Source: Bradyrhizobium centrolobii
GTDB taxonomy: Bacteria; Pseudomonadota; Alphaproteobacteria; Rhizobiales; Xanthobacteraceae
Reading direction: 5' to 3'
NCBI RefSeq assembly: GCF_001641635.1
Contig: NZ_LUUB01000125.1
Coordinates: 174,573-226,606 of the forward strand
Length of the DNA stretch: 52,034 nt
The position numbers and the translations under genes were made by a program. Under the pieces are notes generated by a model that was not told where the DNA came from, made no database searches, and was given only the letters and a program-made list of their open reading frames with translations. This document shows, one piece after another, positions 7,698 through 16,759 of the stretch. How positions within the stretch are numbered: the stretch's first letter is position 1; the number at the start of each line of letters is the position of its first letter.

Positions 7698-8568
7698 GCT
7701 TGGCTTCGCTCGTGGCGATCAAGATACCAGCGAAGACCGCAACGAGCCCGACGAGCAGGTTGGGCGTGATCGGTTCACCGACCAGCAGCGCCGCGAGCAA
7801 GGCAGCCGCGATCGGATTGACTGTCATCGTGTTGGCGACACGGGTCGGCGTGGCGCGTTCCAGCGCCTTGACCCAGAGGATGAAGGCGAGCGCGCCGCCG
7901 CCGATACCGAGATAGACGCCGGCGATCCACTGCCCCGCCGTGAAATGATCGAGCGCCGCAAAGCTGCCGCGCCAAAAACCCGCCGCTACCAGCGCGACGG
8001 CGCCCGCGCCCATGCCGACCGTGAGAAAACCGAGCGCGCTCGAGCGCCGCATCAACGGGCGCGACAAGACGTTGTAGAACGCCATGCAGAACACAGCCCC
8101 GGTCATGATCAGTTCGCCGCGCCAGGCGCCCGGCGGGCTTTGCGCCAGCCCCGCGGCGAGCGCCGCCGCCACGCCGAGCACCGCGACGCCGACGCCTGTG
8201 ATCTTGCGCACGGTCAGCTGCTCCACGCCGAGAAGCGCGCCAACCACCATGGTGTGCAGCGGCAGCGTCGCCAGCGCGAGACTGGCGCGCGCGGCGGTCG
8301 TGTAGGACACCGCGATGTTGTAGAGGATGAAGAACAGGCCGAAGAAGCAGACGCCGAGCAGCGCCACGGCCGGCAGATCGCGCGGCGACGGCCAGCGCAC
8401 GCCAAGCAGGAGCGCACTCGGCAAGAGGCAGGCAAAGCCGATGCCCCAGCGCAGGATCGCGAGCAGGATCGGGTCGGCGCCACCGACGAGATAGCGGGTG
8501 ATCGCCGCCGCGGTGCCGCCGAGGCTGCTGGACGCCAGCGCGATGGCGACACCTATCCATTCCGCCAC
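7684..8568 (-). CDS. EamA/DMT-family transporter
   Basis: This 294-residue protein has ten predicted transmembrane helices in two EamA repeats (about 5-140 and 150-290). The second repeat closes with the typical LLVGEPITPNLLVGLVAVFAGI. Members export amino acids, purines or other metabolites; the substrate here is not evident. The final residues KAR and the stop TGA are encoded by the arm of the interspersed repeat, so the C-terminus may have been altered by repeat insertion. The next minus-strand gene upstream is the MBL-fold hydrolase. Confidence 0.85.
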   Translation of the reverse strand: MAEWIGVAIALASSSLGGTAAAITRYLVGGADPILLAILRWGIGFACLLPSALLLGVRWPSPRDLPAVALLGVCFFGLFFILYNIAVSYTTAARASLALATLPLHTMVVGALLGVEQLTVRKITGVGVAVLGVAAALAAGLAQSPPGAWRGELIMTGAVFCMAFYNVLSRPLMRRSSALGFLTVGMGAGAVALVAAGFWRGSFAALDHFTAGQWIAGVYLGIGGGALAFILWVKALERATPTRVANTMTVNPIAAALLAALLVGEPITPNLLVGLVAVFAGILIATSEAKPKAR

Positions 8569-8675
8569 AGACGTTCCCTCACGGAGCCAAGGCCGCCGCC
8601 TAGCACGGCGCTGCCGCCATCGTCATGGCAGCAGCGCCGATCCGCCTGCGGAAATCCTCCGGCCCTCGCGGGAGT

Positions 8676-9503
8676 TCAGTCGTAGAACTGAGGCGCCAGC
8701 TTCTGGCTGTCGCGCTGGGCCTTGTCGTGGTTGATCCAGAGCTGCGCCTTTTCCTTGGCGAGCGTGTCGGCGATCTTCTGCATCGAGGCTGCGCTCTGGT
8801 CCTTGTTGGCGTTCATGCTGGGCACGCGGCGGTTGTCCCAATTGTCCTTGAAGTGAACGGCATCGCCGGACAGCACGACCGCGCCGGTCTTCGGCAATTT
8901 CACCAGCAGCGATTGATGCCCCGGCGTGTGCCCGGGCGTCGACAGGATGGTCATGCTGCCATCGCCGAACACGTCCTTGTCGCCCACGAGCAGCTCGACG
9001 GGGTGGGAAGGCTTGAAGCGCGGCTCGTTGTTGGTGCCGGGCCAGTCATATTCGGCCTTCTGCACATAGAGCCTGGCCTGCGGAAACATCTCGACATTGC
9101 CGATGTGGTCGGGATGGGTGTGCGAGACGCCCATCGCCTTGATGTCGGCCGGCTTCACCCCGATCTGCTCGAGCTGGGCCTGAAGCGTCTTCGGGCGGTG
9201 CCAGGTGACGGCCTTGGGATCGGCGGGCGCAAGCCCATTGGGCATCGCGGCGACGGCATCGGGAATGCCCGTGTCCCACAGGAACCAGTCCTGCCCGTGC
9301 TTGATGAGGTAACAGCTATCGACAAAGTCCATGGACTTGCCTTCATTCACGCCGGGCGACCAGCGCGAGATGTCGCCGGCGGTGCCCTCCCCGCAATTGA
9401 GGATGTAGAGCTTTTCCACTCCGGGTTTTTGCGCCTGCGCGGACGCCGCAGAAGCGCAGAGCGCGAGAGCGATGGCGGAGAGAGCAAGGCCGATCGGACG
9501 CAT
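8676..9503 (-). CDS. Secreted metallo-beta-lactamase-fold hydrolase, AHL-lactonase-like
   Basis: This 275-residue protein begins with a signal peptide ending near ASAASAQA (about residue 24), so it acts in the periplasm. Zinc-binding motifs are HTHPDHIGN, GHTPGH, SGDAVHF and a final NHD. The order and spacing match the N-acyl-homoserine-lactonase-like branch of the MBL superfamily (AttM/AiiA relatives). AHL lactone hydrolysis is one possible activity, but most characterised quorum-quenching lactonases are cytoplasmic, so another ester or lactone substrate is equally likely. Confidence 0.85.
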   Translation of the reverse strand: MRPIGLALSAIALALCASAASAQAQKPGVEKLYILNCGEGTAGDISRWSPGVNEGKSMDFVDSCYLIKHGQDWFLWDTGIPDAVAAMPNGLAPADPKAVTWHRPKTLQAQLEQIGVKPADIKAMGVSHTHPDHIGNVEMFPQARLYVQKAEYDWPGTNNEPRFKPSHPVELLVGDKDVFGDGSMTILSTPGHTPGHQSLLVKLPKTGAVVLSGDAVHFKDNWDNRRVPSMNANKDQSAASMQKIADTLAKEKAQLWINHDKAQRDSQKLAPQFYD

Positions 9504-9599
9504 TGTTGCTGTTCCTTTTCACCGCGACGCGCCAGGTCGCGCGCCATACCGAGGACCAAACCCGGCTTGGGGTGAAAATTCCCGAAGCCGCCGATCACA

Positions 9600-10577
9600 T
9601 CAATGCGGACAGGTCTCGACCTCGACCGTGACGTGGCTGAGCCCCTTCAGGCCGGCCAGGCGCCGCTTGTAGACGGCCGGCTGCTTCGGCGCATCGGAGA
9701 CCACCGAGACCAGCACGGCGCAGTGGCCGGGACCGACCTGCCAGAGATGCAGGTCGGTGACGCGGTCATCGCCGACTTCCATCCGCGCGCGGATAGTGCG
9801 CTCCAGCTTCTCGTCCGCGCGCACGTCGAGCAGCACGGCGCCCGCGGCTTTGATCAGACCGAAGGCCCAGCTTGCGATCACCACGCTACCAATCAGGCCG
9901 ACGGCCGGATCGGCCCACACCCATCCCGAATACATCGCGACGACGAGCGCCGCGATCGCTAGCACCGAGGTCGCGGCATCCGCCATGACATGGACGTAGG
10001 CCGCGCGGAGATTGTGGTCGTGATGATGGTGGTGATGGCCGTGACGATCATGGTCATGTTCGTCGTGATCGTCATGAGCATGGCCATGGCCGTGATCGTG
10101 ACCGTGGTGATGGTGGTCATGGCTGTCGCGGAGCAGCCACGCACTCACCAGGTTGACGCACAGACCGAGGACAGCGACCGCAATGGCCTCGCCATAGACG
10201 ATCGGCACCGGCGTGATCAGCCGCAGCACGCTCTCATAGGCGATCTCGACCGCGATCAATCCGAGGATGATCGCGCTGGAGAACGCGGCGAGATCGCCGA
10301 ACTTGCCGGTGCCGAAGGTGAAATGCGCATTCCCCAGGTGCCGGCGCGCGAAGCGGTAGGCAAATGCCGCGATCCCGAGGGCTGCCGCATGGGTGCCCAT
10401 GTGCCAGCCGTCGGCCAGCAGCGCCATCGAGCCGAACAGCGTGCCGGCCAGGATCTCACCGACCATCATCACCAGCGTCAGGACGACCACGAACCAGGTG
10501 CGCCGCTCGTTCTCGTCGTGCCGCTCACCCAGGAACGCGTGATCATGCGTCCATCGTTCGATCGAATGTGAATGCAT
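9600..10577 (-). CDS. dmeF: Cation diffusion facilitator, DmeF-like Co/Ni efflux pump
   Basis: This protein has about 325 residues and six transmembrane helices. The metal-site motifs are ALLADGWHMGTHA in helix 2 and HVMADAATS in helix 5. A long His/Asp loop lies between helices 4 and 5 (about residues 160-190), followed by a C-terminal cytoplasmic domain. This arrangement matches DmeF, which exports Co(II) and Ni(II) in rhizobia. MHSHSIERW at 10577 is preferred over the upstream in-frame ATG at 10598 because DmeF proteins begin with a short His-containing tail. No DmeR/RcnR regulator gene is adjacent, unlike Rhizobium leguminosarum dmeRF. Confidence 0.85.
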   Translation of the reverse strand: MHSHSIERWTHDHAFLGERHDENERRTWFVVVLTLVMMVGEILAGTLFGSMALLADGWHMGTHAAALGIAAFAYRFARRHLGNAHFTFGTGKFGDLAAFSSAIILGLIAVEIAYESVLRLITPVPIVYGEAIAVAVLGLCVNLVSAWLLRDSHDHHHHGHDHGHGHAHDDHDEHDHDRHGHHHHHHDHNLRAAYVHVMADAATSVLAIAALVVAMYSGWVWADPAVGLIGSVVIASWAFGLIKAAGAVLLDVRADEKLERTIRARMEVGDDRVTDLHLWQVGPGHCAVLVSVVSDAPKQPAVYKRRLAGLKGLSHVTVEVETCPH

Positions 10578-10779
10578 CGGGTCAGATCTCCGGCACAAAC
10601 TCTAAGGGTCAAATATAGGCACTGACAGCATACCTTACCAACGCTCATTGCCGGCGAAACCGGCGATTGACAGCCCGGCACGGTTTCGCTGTAATTGGTG
10701 TTATGGGGATTTGAGCGATCTCCCCACGAGGCGACATGCCCAAGTATCGCGTCCCGTTCGGTTCTTACGAGGACGCATC

Positions 10780-11598
10780 ATGTCTACTTTCACAACCATA
10801 TCATCTGACAAGCTGGCACGGCTGATCGGCACGGCGAATGCGCCTGTCCTGATCGACGTCCGGCCGGAGGAGGATTTTGCCGCCGACCAGCGGCTGATCC
10901 CCGGCTCCATCAAGCTCAGCCACGACAACGTTCCGGACTGGGGTGGCGCATTTGCCGGCCGCCGCGCCGTCGTCTCCTGCCTGCGCGGCGAAAAGCTCGC
11001 GCAGGGCACCGCGGCCTGGCTCCGCCAGCTCGGCGTGCAGGCCGAGACGCTGGAAGGCGGGTTCGAAGGCTGGAAGGCAGCAAAACTGCCGCTGGTCGAT
11101 ACACGCAAGCTGCCGCCGCGCGACGCCAGGGGACGGACCGTATGGGTGACGCGGGCGCGGCCGAAGGTCGACCGCATTGCCTGCCCCTGGCTGATCCGCC
11201 GTTTCGTCGATCCCAACGCGGTGTTCCTCTACGTGGCACCACCCGAAGTGGTCGCCGTCGGCGAGCGTTTTGGCGCGGCGCCGTTCGACATCGAGAACGT
11301 GTTCTGGAGCCACCGCGGCGAACTCTGCACCTTCGACGTGATGGTGGAGGAGTTCGGGCTCGCCACGCCGCCCTTGCAGCGGCTGGCAACACTGGTGCGC
11401 GGCGCCGACACCGCGCGTCCTGATCTGGCACCGGAGGCACCCGGCCTGCTCGCGGCCTCGCTTGGGCTGTCGCGGATGTATGACGACGACCTCGCGCAGC
11501 TCGAGGCCGGCATGGTTGTCTACGACGCCTTCTACCGCTGGTGCCGGGACGCCACCACCGAGACGCACAACTGGCCGACCAACAAGGTGAAGGCGTGA
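10780..11598 (+). CDS. Rhodanese-ChrB fusion (sulfurtransferase/chromate resistance protein)
   Basis: This 272-residue protein has an N-terminal rhodanese domain (1-105) with catalytic Cys67 in SCLRGEK, and a C-terminal ChrB-type domain (about 115-272). That domain shows DRIACPWLIRRFVDP, SHRGELCTFDVM and SRMYDDDLAQLEAGM. The standard ChrB N-terminal DNA-binding part is replaced by the rhodanese, so a regulatory role is doubtful and an enzymatic or sulfur/thiol role is more likely. The TGA stop overlaps the chrA ATG (TGATG), indicating coupled translation. ATG 10780 is chosen because the rhodanese fold starts just after it. Confidence 0.88.
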   Translation: MSTFTTISSDKLARLIGTANAPVLIDVRPEEDFAADQRLIPGSIKLSHDNVPDWGGAFAGRRAVVSCLRGEKLAQGTAAWLRQLGVQAETLEGGFEGWKAAKLPLVDTRKLPPRDARGRTVWVTRARPKVDRIACPWLIRRFVDPNAVFLYVAPPEVVAVGERFGAAPFDIENVFWSHRGELCTFDVMVEEFGLATPPLQRLATLVRGADTARPDLAPEAPGLLAASLGLSRMYDDDLAQLEAGMVVYDAFYRWCRDATTETHNWPTNKVKA

Positions 11599-12983
11599 TG
11601 GATACCCGCGCCGTTCAAGCAGGAGCTGATGCCGGTCACGGCATCAGCTTCGGCGAAGCCTTTCGCGTCTGGCTCCGTGTCGCCTGCCTGAGTTTTGGCG
11701 GGCCCGCGGGCCAGATCGCGGTGATGCACCGCATCCTGGTCGAGGGGAAGAACTGGATCTCCGAAGGCCGCTTCCTGCATGCGCTGAACTACTGCATGCT
11801 CCTGCCAGGACCGGAGGCGCAGCAGCTTGCGACCTATGTCGGCTGGCTCCTGCACCGCACCGCCGGCGGGCTGATGGCGGGCGGGCTCTTCATTCTGCCC
11901 GGCATCATCGCGATCATGGCCTTGAGCTACATCTATGCCGCCTTCGGCAATGTCAGCTTCGTCGAGGCGCTGTTCTTCGGGCTGAAGGCCGCCGTGCTCG
12001 CCATCGTCGTCGAGGCCGTCGTGCGCGTCGGCAAGCGCGCGCTGAAGAACCGCATCATGATCGCACTCGCCGCGATCGCTTTCGTCGCGATCTTCTTCTT
12101 CGCGGTCCCCTTCCCGATCATCATCATCACCGCCGGCGTGATCGGCTATGTCGGCGCGAGAAGTGGCCGTCCGGAATTTGCGCCGGCCGGCCACGGCCAC
12201 GGCGGCGACGCCGCCGTGATCGACAGCATGCTGGGCGAAGCCGTGCCCGATCACGTTCGCCCCGACCTCGCGCGCGCCATCCGCGTCGGCGCGCTATGGC
12301 TTGCGCTGTGGCTGGTGCCGGTGATCGCACTGCTGGCGGCCTTCGGCGAGGCCAATGTGTTCAGCCAGATCGCGCTGTTCTTCTCGAAGATGGCAATGGT
12401 CACTTTCGGTGGCGCCTATGCGGTGCTGGCCTATGTCGCCCAGCAGGCGGTCGAGCATTATCATTGGCTGAAGCCACAGGAGATGCTCGACGGCCTCGGC
12501 ATGGCCGAGACCACGCCGGGCCCGCTGATCATGGTGCTCCAGTTCGTGGGCTTCATGGCCGCCTACCGCGATCCGAGCGGGCTGTCGCCGATGCTCGCGG
12601 CAACGCTCGGCGGACTGCTCGCGACCTGGGTCACGTTCACGCCCTGCTTCCTCTGGATCTTCGTCGGCGCGCCCTACATCGAGCGTCTGCGCGGCAACAC
12701 GGGGCTCGCCGGCGCGCTCAGCGCGATCACGGCCGCCGTCGTCGGCGTGATCCTCAACCTCTCGATCTGGTTCGCGCTGCACACGCTGTTCCGCGAGACG
12801 ACGCCAGTGCACGCCTTCCCGCTCTCTTTCGGCAGTCCGGTGCCGAGCAGCGTCGACATCCCGGCGCTTTTGCTGTCGATCGCGGCCGCAACCGCGATCT
12901 TCCGCTTCAAGCTCGGCATGCTCACGGTGCTGGCGGGCTCATGCGCTACGGGTGTGGCGTTGCGGCTGGCAGGGATCATCTAG
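11598..12983 (+). CDS. chrA: Chromate efflux transporter ChrA
   Basis: This is a 461-residue inner-membrane exporter of chromate with two homologous CHR domains (about 20-200 and 230-455). Each begins with an FGG motif: LSFGGPAGQIAVMHR and TFGGAYAVLAYVAQQ. The PGP motif (LPGPEAQQ, TTPGPLIM) occurs in both halves. Its length marks the long, two-domain ChrA class. It overlaps the rhodanese-ChrB gene by one base, and the pair forms a chromate-resistance operon. ATG 11598 is set by this overlap. Confidence 0.94.
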   Translation: MDTRAVQAGADAGHGISFGEAFRVWLRVACLSFGGPAGQIAVMHRILVEGKNWISEGRFLHALNYCMLLPGPEAQQLATYVGWLLHRTAGGLMAGGLFILPGIIAIMALSYIYAAFGNVSFVEALFFGLKAAVLAIVVEAVVRVGKRALKNRIMIALAAIAFVAIFFFAVPFPIIIITAGVIGYVGARSGRPEFAPAGHGHGGDAAVIDSMLGEAVPDHVRPDLARAIRVGALWLALWLVPVIALLAAFGEANVFSQIALFFSKMAMVTFGGAYAVLAYVAQQAVEHYHWLKPQEMLDGLGMAETTPGPLIMVLQFVGFMAAYRDPSGLSPMLAATLGGLLATWVTFTPCFLWIFVGAPYIERLRGNTGLAGALSAITAAVVGVILNLSIWFALHTLFRETTPVHAFPLSFGSPVPSSVDIPALLLSIAAATAIFRFKLGMLTVLAGSCATGVALRLAGII

Positions 12984-13067
12984 GGAGATCGATCGGATCA
13001 TACCTGGACTCCTCGGGCCTTCCGAAACACAATAATAAGGGGTGATGTTCGAGAGGAGCCCCGCCTC

Positions 13068-13874
13068 GTGGGATCGTTTTCGGATCAGGGTGCCGAATCG
13101 CGCGGACGATTGCTCGTCGTCCTGTTGCTCCTCGGCCTCTTTGCGGCGGTCTGCTTCGGCGCCATCTACTACGCTGGCGATCTGTCGAGGCTTCAGCTCA
13201 TCAGGTCTGCCCAGGAAAGCCGGGCTGCGTTGCGCGGCGTGACGGATCCTGCAGAGCTCGATCAGGCCATCGAGCAGTATCCGTCCAACAAGCTCCTCAG
13301 GCTCGTCGCACTCGCAAACAGGGACGTGAACGAGATCGACGCTGCCGCCGAGAGGCTGCTTGATGAAGCTGCGCCGAGGCACTTTTCGAAGCTCGCTGAT
13401 GTCGGATCGGCCAGCCGCAATGACCTTGACGCGCTTCGGCGTGACCTGAACGCTGCGCAAGCCAATGTCGCGACACTCGCAACGCGCTACGATGCGCTGC
13501 TGAAGTCTGCGCGTGACAAGGTGGAGAACGACGCCCGGTCACTGAATGCCGGGGATGAGCGATTGTCCGAGTTCCTGGCAATGATCGACGAGCAGCACGC
13601 CGCATGGACCGCGCTCACCGCCAAACTGCTGGCCGCGCGGGCGGACTACTACAACGCCTACGAAAAATGCGTGGCGTTGCTGGTACGTGAGTTCGGCATC
13701 TACAAGGTTGCCAACGGCCAGTTCGTGTTTCCCTTTCAGTCCACGGCCAACAGCTATAATCGCACCGCGACCGCAATGTTGGACGCGGCGAAACGCAACT
13801 CCGAGCTCGACAGCGAAAGGACGAGCCTGCGACAATCGGAGCTGAGCCGATGGAAGGTGTTTGTCGAGCATTAG
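13068..13874 (+). CDS. Membrane-anchored coiled-coil protein, unknown
   Basis: This 268-residue protein starts at GTG, with AGAGGAG nine bases upstream (13052-13058). A single transmembrane helix (LLVVLLLLGLFAAVCFGAIYYAG, residues 14-37, written here only as its hydrophobic span) is followed by a long helical, probably coiled-coil periplasmic domain rich in Ala, Leu, Asp and Arg. I do not recognise the family. It follows chrA by 84 bases on the same strand and may be part of that transcript, though nothing links it to chromate. Codon use is somewhat less GC-extreme than that of its neighbours. Confidence 0.7.
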   Translation: MGSFSDQGAESRGRLLVVLLLLGLFAAVCFGAIYYAGDLSRLQLIRSAQESRAALRGVTDPAELDQAIEQYPSNKLLRLVALANRDVNEIDAAAERLLDEAAPRHFSKLADVGSASRNDLDALRRDLNAAQANVATLATRYDALLKSARDKVENDARSLNAGDERLSEFLAMIDEQHAAWTALTAKLLAARADYYNAYEKCVALLVREFGIYKVANGQFVFPFQSTANSYNRTATAMLDAAKRNSELDSERTSLRQSELSRWKVFVEH

Positions 13875-13972
13875 TGCTGCGCCGTGCCTCGAGCTCGATT
13901 ACGACCGCAGCCCGCCGAGTCCGCCCCCTCGATGACTGGCCTCGCCCCGCAACGGGGCGAGGTCATGTCGGC

Positions 13973-14188
13973 TCAAGTGCCTTCGAATTTGAACGACACG
14001 TTCAGCTTGGCCCGAAAGGCCTCCACCTTGCCTTTGGCGTCCAGTTGCATGTCGAGCTTGACGACCTCGGCGACGCGGAGGTCCCTGAGAGATTTTGCGG
14101 CCTGCTCGACCGCATTGGCGGCGGCTTTTTCCCAGGAGTCGCTGCTAGTGCCGACCAGCTCGATGACCTTGTAGACGCTCTCGGACAT
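13973..14188 (-). CDS. Dodecin, flavin-binding dodecamer
   Basis: This 71-residue protein matches dodecins: a short beta-alpha-beta-beta fold with VYKVIELVGTSSDSWEKAA at the start and LRVAEVVKLD in the middle. Dodecins assemble into 12-mers that store flavins (riboflavin, FMN or FAD) and protect them from light chemistry. The length is typical. It stands alone between the coiled-coil gene (convergent) and parC. Confidence 0.9.
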   Translation of the reverse strand: MSESVYKVIELVGTSSDSWEKAAANAVEQAAKSLRDLRVAEVVKLDMQLDAKGKVEAFRAKLNVSFKFEGT

Positions 14189-14352
14189 GTTCGTTCTCCC
14201 GTTCGCGATGAAGCAGGAAGCAGGTGCTCCCTGCCGGCGTCGAGCCTAACATCGCGACAGTGGCACCGAAAGGATTTGCGATCCGCGTTTTGCAGCGTCG
14301 GGTAAATCGCTACCCGCAGCCCGGGTCGCGCGATCAATGAGCCGCGGTGTAC

Positions 14353-14382
14353 TGTCATTCCCCGCCTTTGCGGGGAACGACA
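14353..14382. terminator. Hairpin downstream of parC
   Basis: TGTCATTCCCCGC (14353-14365) pairs with GCGGGGAACGACA (14370-14382), with one wobble position and a short loop. It lies about 60 bases past the parC stop. It has no T-run, so it may be a repeat fragment rather than an efficient terminator. Confidence 0.45.
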
Positions 14383-14440
14383 GCGGTGTTCGCGACAAGC
14401 ATTCGCCTGCGACCCCAAGCGCTCCGGGGATTCGTTCGCG

Positions 14441-16699
14441 CTACCCGATCACCCGCCCGAACTTGTTCGACTTCGGGAATCCCTTCGGCGGCAGGCGGCC
14501 GGCGTCGGCGCGGGTGCCTTGCCACTCGGCAAGCTCCTTCATGCTCGCGCTGAATTCGCGGCCGGCGGAGTCCTTCCAGGTGAGGCCTGCCTTGGCGTCG
14601 AACACGGCGACGTCGGACAGGCCGCCATCCTTGTATTTCTGCAAGCGCACGCCGCGGCCACGCGCCATCTCCGGCACCTGGTCGAGCGGGAAGATCAGCA
14701 TCTTGCGGTTATCGCCGATGACAGCGACGGTGTCGCCGAGCACCTCGGTGATCGCGCGCGCCTCGTTCGGCATGTCGACGTTGAGGACCTGCTTGCCTTT
14801 CTTGGTGGTGCCGACGCAATCGTCCTCGTTGACGACAAAGCCCTGGCCCTCGTGGCTCGCGACCAGGAATTTGCGTCCGCCCTTGTTGACGAACAGCGCA
14901 ACGGGAGCTGCCTCCTGCTCGAGGTCGATGAACAGGCGGATCGGCTCGCCGTGACCGCGGCCGCCCGGTAATTTTGCGACATCGAGCGAGTAGAATTTGC
15001 CGTTGGTGGCGAACAGCAAAAGCTTTGATGTCGTCTCCGCGAAGAAAGCAAAGCCGAGCTTGTCGTCCTGCTTGAAGGTAAGACCCGAGAGATCCTCGAC
15101 ATGGCCCTTCATGGTGCGGATCCAGCCCTTGTCGGAGACAACGATGGTCACCGGCTCGCGCTCGACGAAGGCTTCCTCGATCGCGGCGAGATCGTGCTCG
15201 GGCGCATCGGCAAAAGTGGTGCGGCGCTTGCCGAGCGGCGTCTTGGGTCCGAACATGTCGCGGACCTTGCCGACCTGCTCGCCGACCTTCTTCCACTGCT
15301 CAGCTTCCGAGGCGAGCACCGCGTTGATGCCTTTCAGCTCGTCGCGGAGGTTCTTGTCCTCGGTGCGGATCTCCATTTCCTCGAGCTTGCGCAACGAGCG
15401 CAGTCGCATGTTGAGGATGGCTTCGGCCTGCACCTCGGTGAGCTTGAACGCCTTCATCAGCGCCGGCTTCGGCTCATCCTCCGTGCGGATGATCTTGATC
15501 ACCTTGTCGATGTTCAGATAGGCGATCAGGAAGCCGCCGAGAACCTCGAGCCGGTGCTCGATCTGCGCCTTGCGATAATTGCTCCGGCGGATCAGCACGT
15601 CGCGGAGATGGTCGAGCCATTCGCGCAAGGCTTCGGCGAGGCCGACGACTTTGGGGATGCGGCCCTTCACCAGCACATTGAGGTTCAGCGGAATCTTGCT
15701 TTCGAGCTCGGTCAGCCGGAACAGCGATTCCATCATCAGCGCCGGATCGACATTCTTCGACTTCGGCTCGATCACGATGCGGACGTCTTCGGCCGACTCA
15801 TCCCGGACGTCGCCGACCAGCGGCAGCTTCTTCTGATCCTGGAGCTCGGCGATCTTCTCGATCAGGCGCGACTTCTGCACCAGCCAAGGAATCTCGGTGA
15901 CGACGACGACCCAGGTGCCGCGTGCGCCCTCTTCCTGCTCCCATCTGGCGCGGACGCGGAACGAGCCGCGTCCGGTTGCGTAGGCTTCCGCGATCGCCTG
16001 CTTGGAATCGACGATGATGCCGCCGGTCGGGAAGTCCGGGCCCTTGACCCATCTGAGCAGCGACTTGGACTTCGCGTCGGGCTTCTCGATCAGATGCAGC
16101 GCGGCGTCGCAGAGTTCGGCGGCGTTGTGCGGCGGGATCGAGGTTGCCATGCCGACCGCGATTCCCTGCGCGCCGTTGGCGAGCAGGTTCGGAAAGCCGC
16201 CAGGCAGCACGACCGGCTCTTTCGACTGGCCGTCGTAATTGGCTCGAAATTCGACGCCGTCCTCGTCGATACCCTCGAGCAGAAGCCGCGCGACATCCGT
16301 CATGCGCGCTTCGGTGTAGCGGTAGGCGGCGGGGTTATCGCCGTCGATGTTGCCGAAGTTGCCCTGACCGTCGACCAGCGGATAGCGCGAGGAGAAGTCC
16401 TGCGCGAGACGCACCATGGCGTCGTAGATCGCCTGGTCGCCATGCGGATGGAATGAGCCCATCACGTCGCCGACGATCTTTGCGGACTTCTTGAAGGCCG
16501 TGCCGGGATCGAGCCTGAGCAGGCGCATGCCGTAGAGGATGCGCCGGTGCACCGGCTTCAGACCATCACGCGCATCCGGCAGCGCGCGGTGCATGATAGT
16601 GGAGAGCGCATAGGCGAGATAGCGCTCTTCCAGCGCTTCACGCAGCGGCACCTCGTGAATTTCGGCCGGGTCTTCCGGCGGAATCAATCTTTTTCCCAT
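14441..16699 (-). CDS. parC: DNA topoisomerase IV subunit A
   Basis: This 752-residue protein decatenates daughter chromosomes together with ParE. The catalytic tyrosine is Y128 in AAYRYTEARMTD. The quinolone-determining region reads HPHGDQAIYD, with Q89 where E. coli ParC has Ser80 and D93 where it has Glu84. A C-terminal beta-pinwheel with degenerate blades (about 500-750) follows, typical of ParC rather than GyrA, and no GyrA box is seen. The start MGKRLIPPEDP is the family's usual N-terminus in alphaproteobacteria. Confidence 0.95.
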   Translation of the reverse strand: MGKRLIPPEDPAEIHEVPLREALEERYLAYALSTIMHRALPDARDGLKPVHRRILYGMRLLRLDPGTAFKKSAKIVGDVMGSFHPHGDQAIYDAMVRLAQDFSSRYPLVDGQGNFGNIDGDNPAAYRYTEARMTDVARLLLEGIDEDGVEFRANYDGQSKEPVVLPGGFPNLLANGAQGIAVGMATSIPPHNAAELCDAALHLIEKPDAKSKSLLRWVKGPDFPTGGIIVDSKQAIAEAYATGRGSFRVRARWEQEEGARGTWVVVVTEIPWLVQKSRLIEKIAELQDQKKLPLVGDVRDESAEDVRIVIEPKSKNVDPALMMESLFRLTELESKIPLNLNVLVKGRIPKVVGLAEALREWLDHLRDVLIRRSNYRKAQIEHRLEVLGGFLIAYLNIDKVIKIIRTEDEPKPALMKAFKLTEVQAEAILNMRLRSLRKLEEMEIRTEDKNLRDELKGINAVLASEAEQWKKVGEQVGKVRDMFGPKTPLGKRRTTFADAPEHDLAAIEEAFVEREPVTIVVSDKGWIRTMKGHVEDLSGLTFKQDDKLGFAFFAETTSKLLLFATNGKFYSLDVAKLPGGRGHGEPIRLFIDLEQEAAPVALFVNKGGRKFLVASHEGQGFVVNEDDCVGTTKKGKQVLNVDMPNEARAITEVLGDTVAVIGDNRKMLIFPLDQVPEMARGRGVRLQKYKDGGLSDVAVFDAKAGLTWKDSAGREFSASMKELAEWQGTRADAGRLPPKGFPKSNKFGRVIG

Positions 16700-16759
16700 G
16701 CCGCCCGGTTAAACCGTGGAAGCGAATCGGGCAAGGATGGATTGGTTCGCTATGGGCCG

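Noticed and set aside
10013..10120. Short GTGATG-like tandem repeat, considered as a microsatellite or CRISPR-like array
   Set aside because: The units are irregular and are explained by the His/Asp-rich loop codons; no spacer structure is present.
9990..10571. Plus-strand ORF with long Val/Met repeats
   Set aside because: It is the antisense of the His-rich loop of the DmeF-type gene; the repeat comes from CAT/CAC codons read on the other strand.
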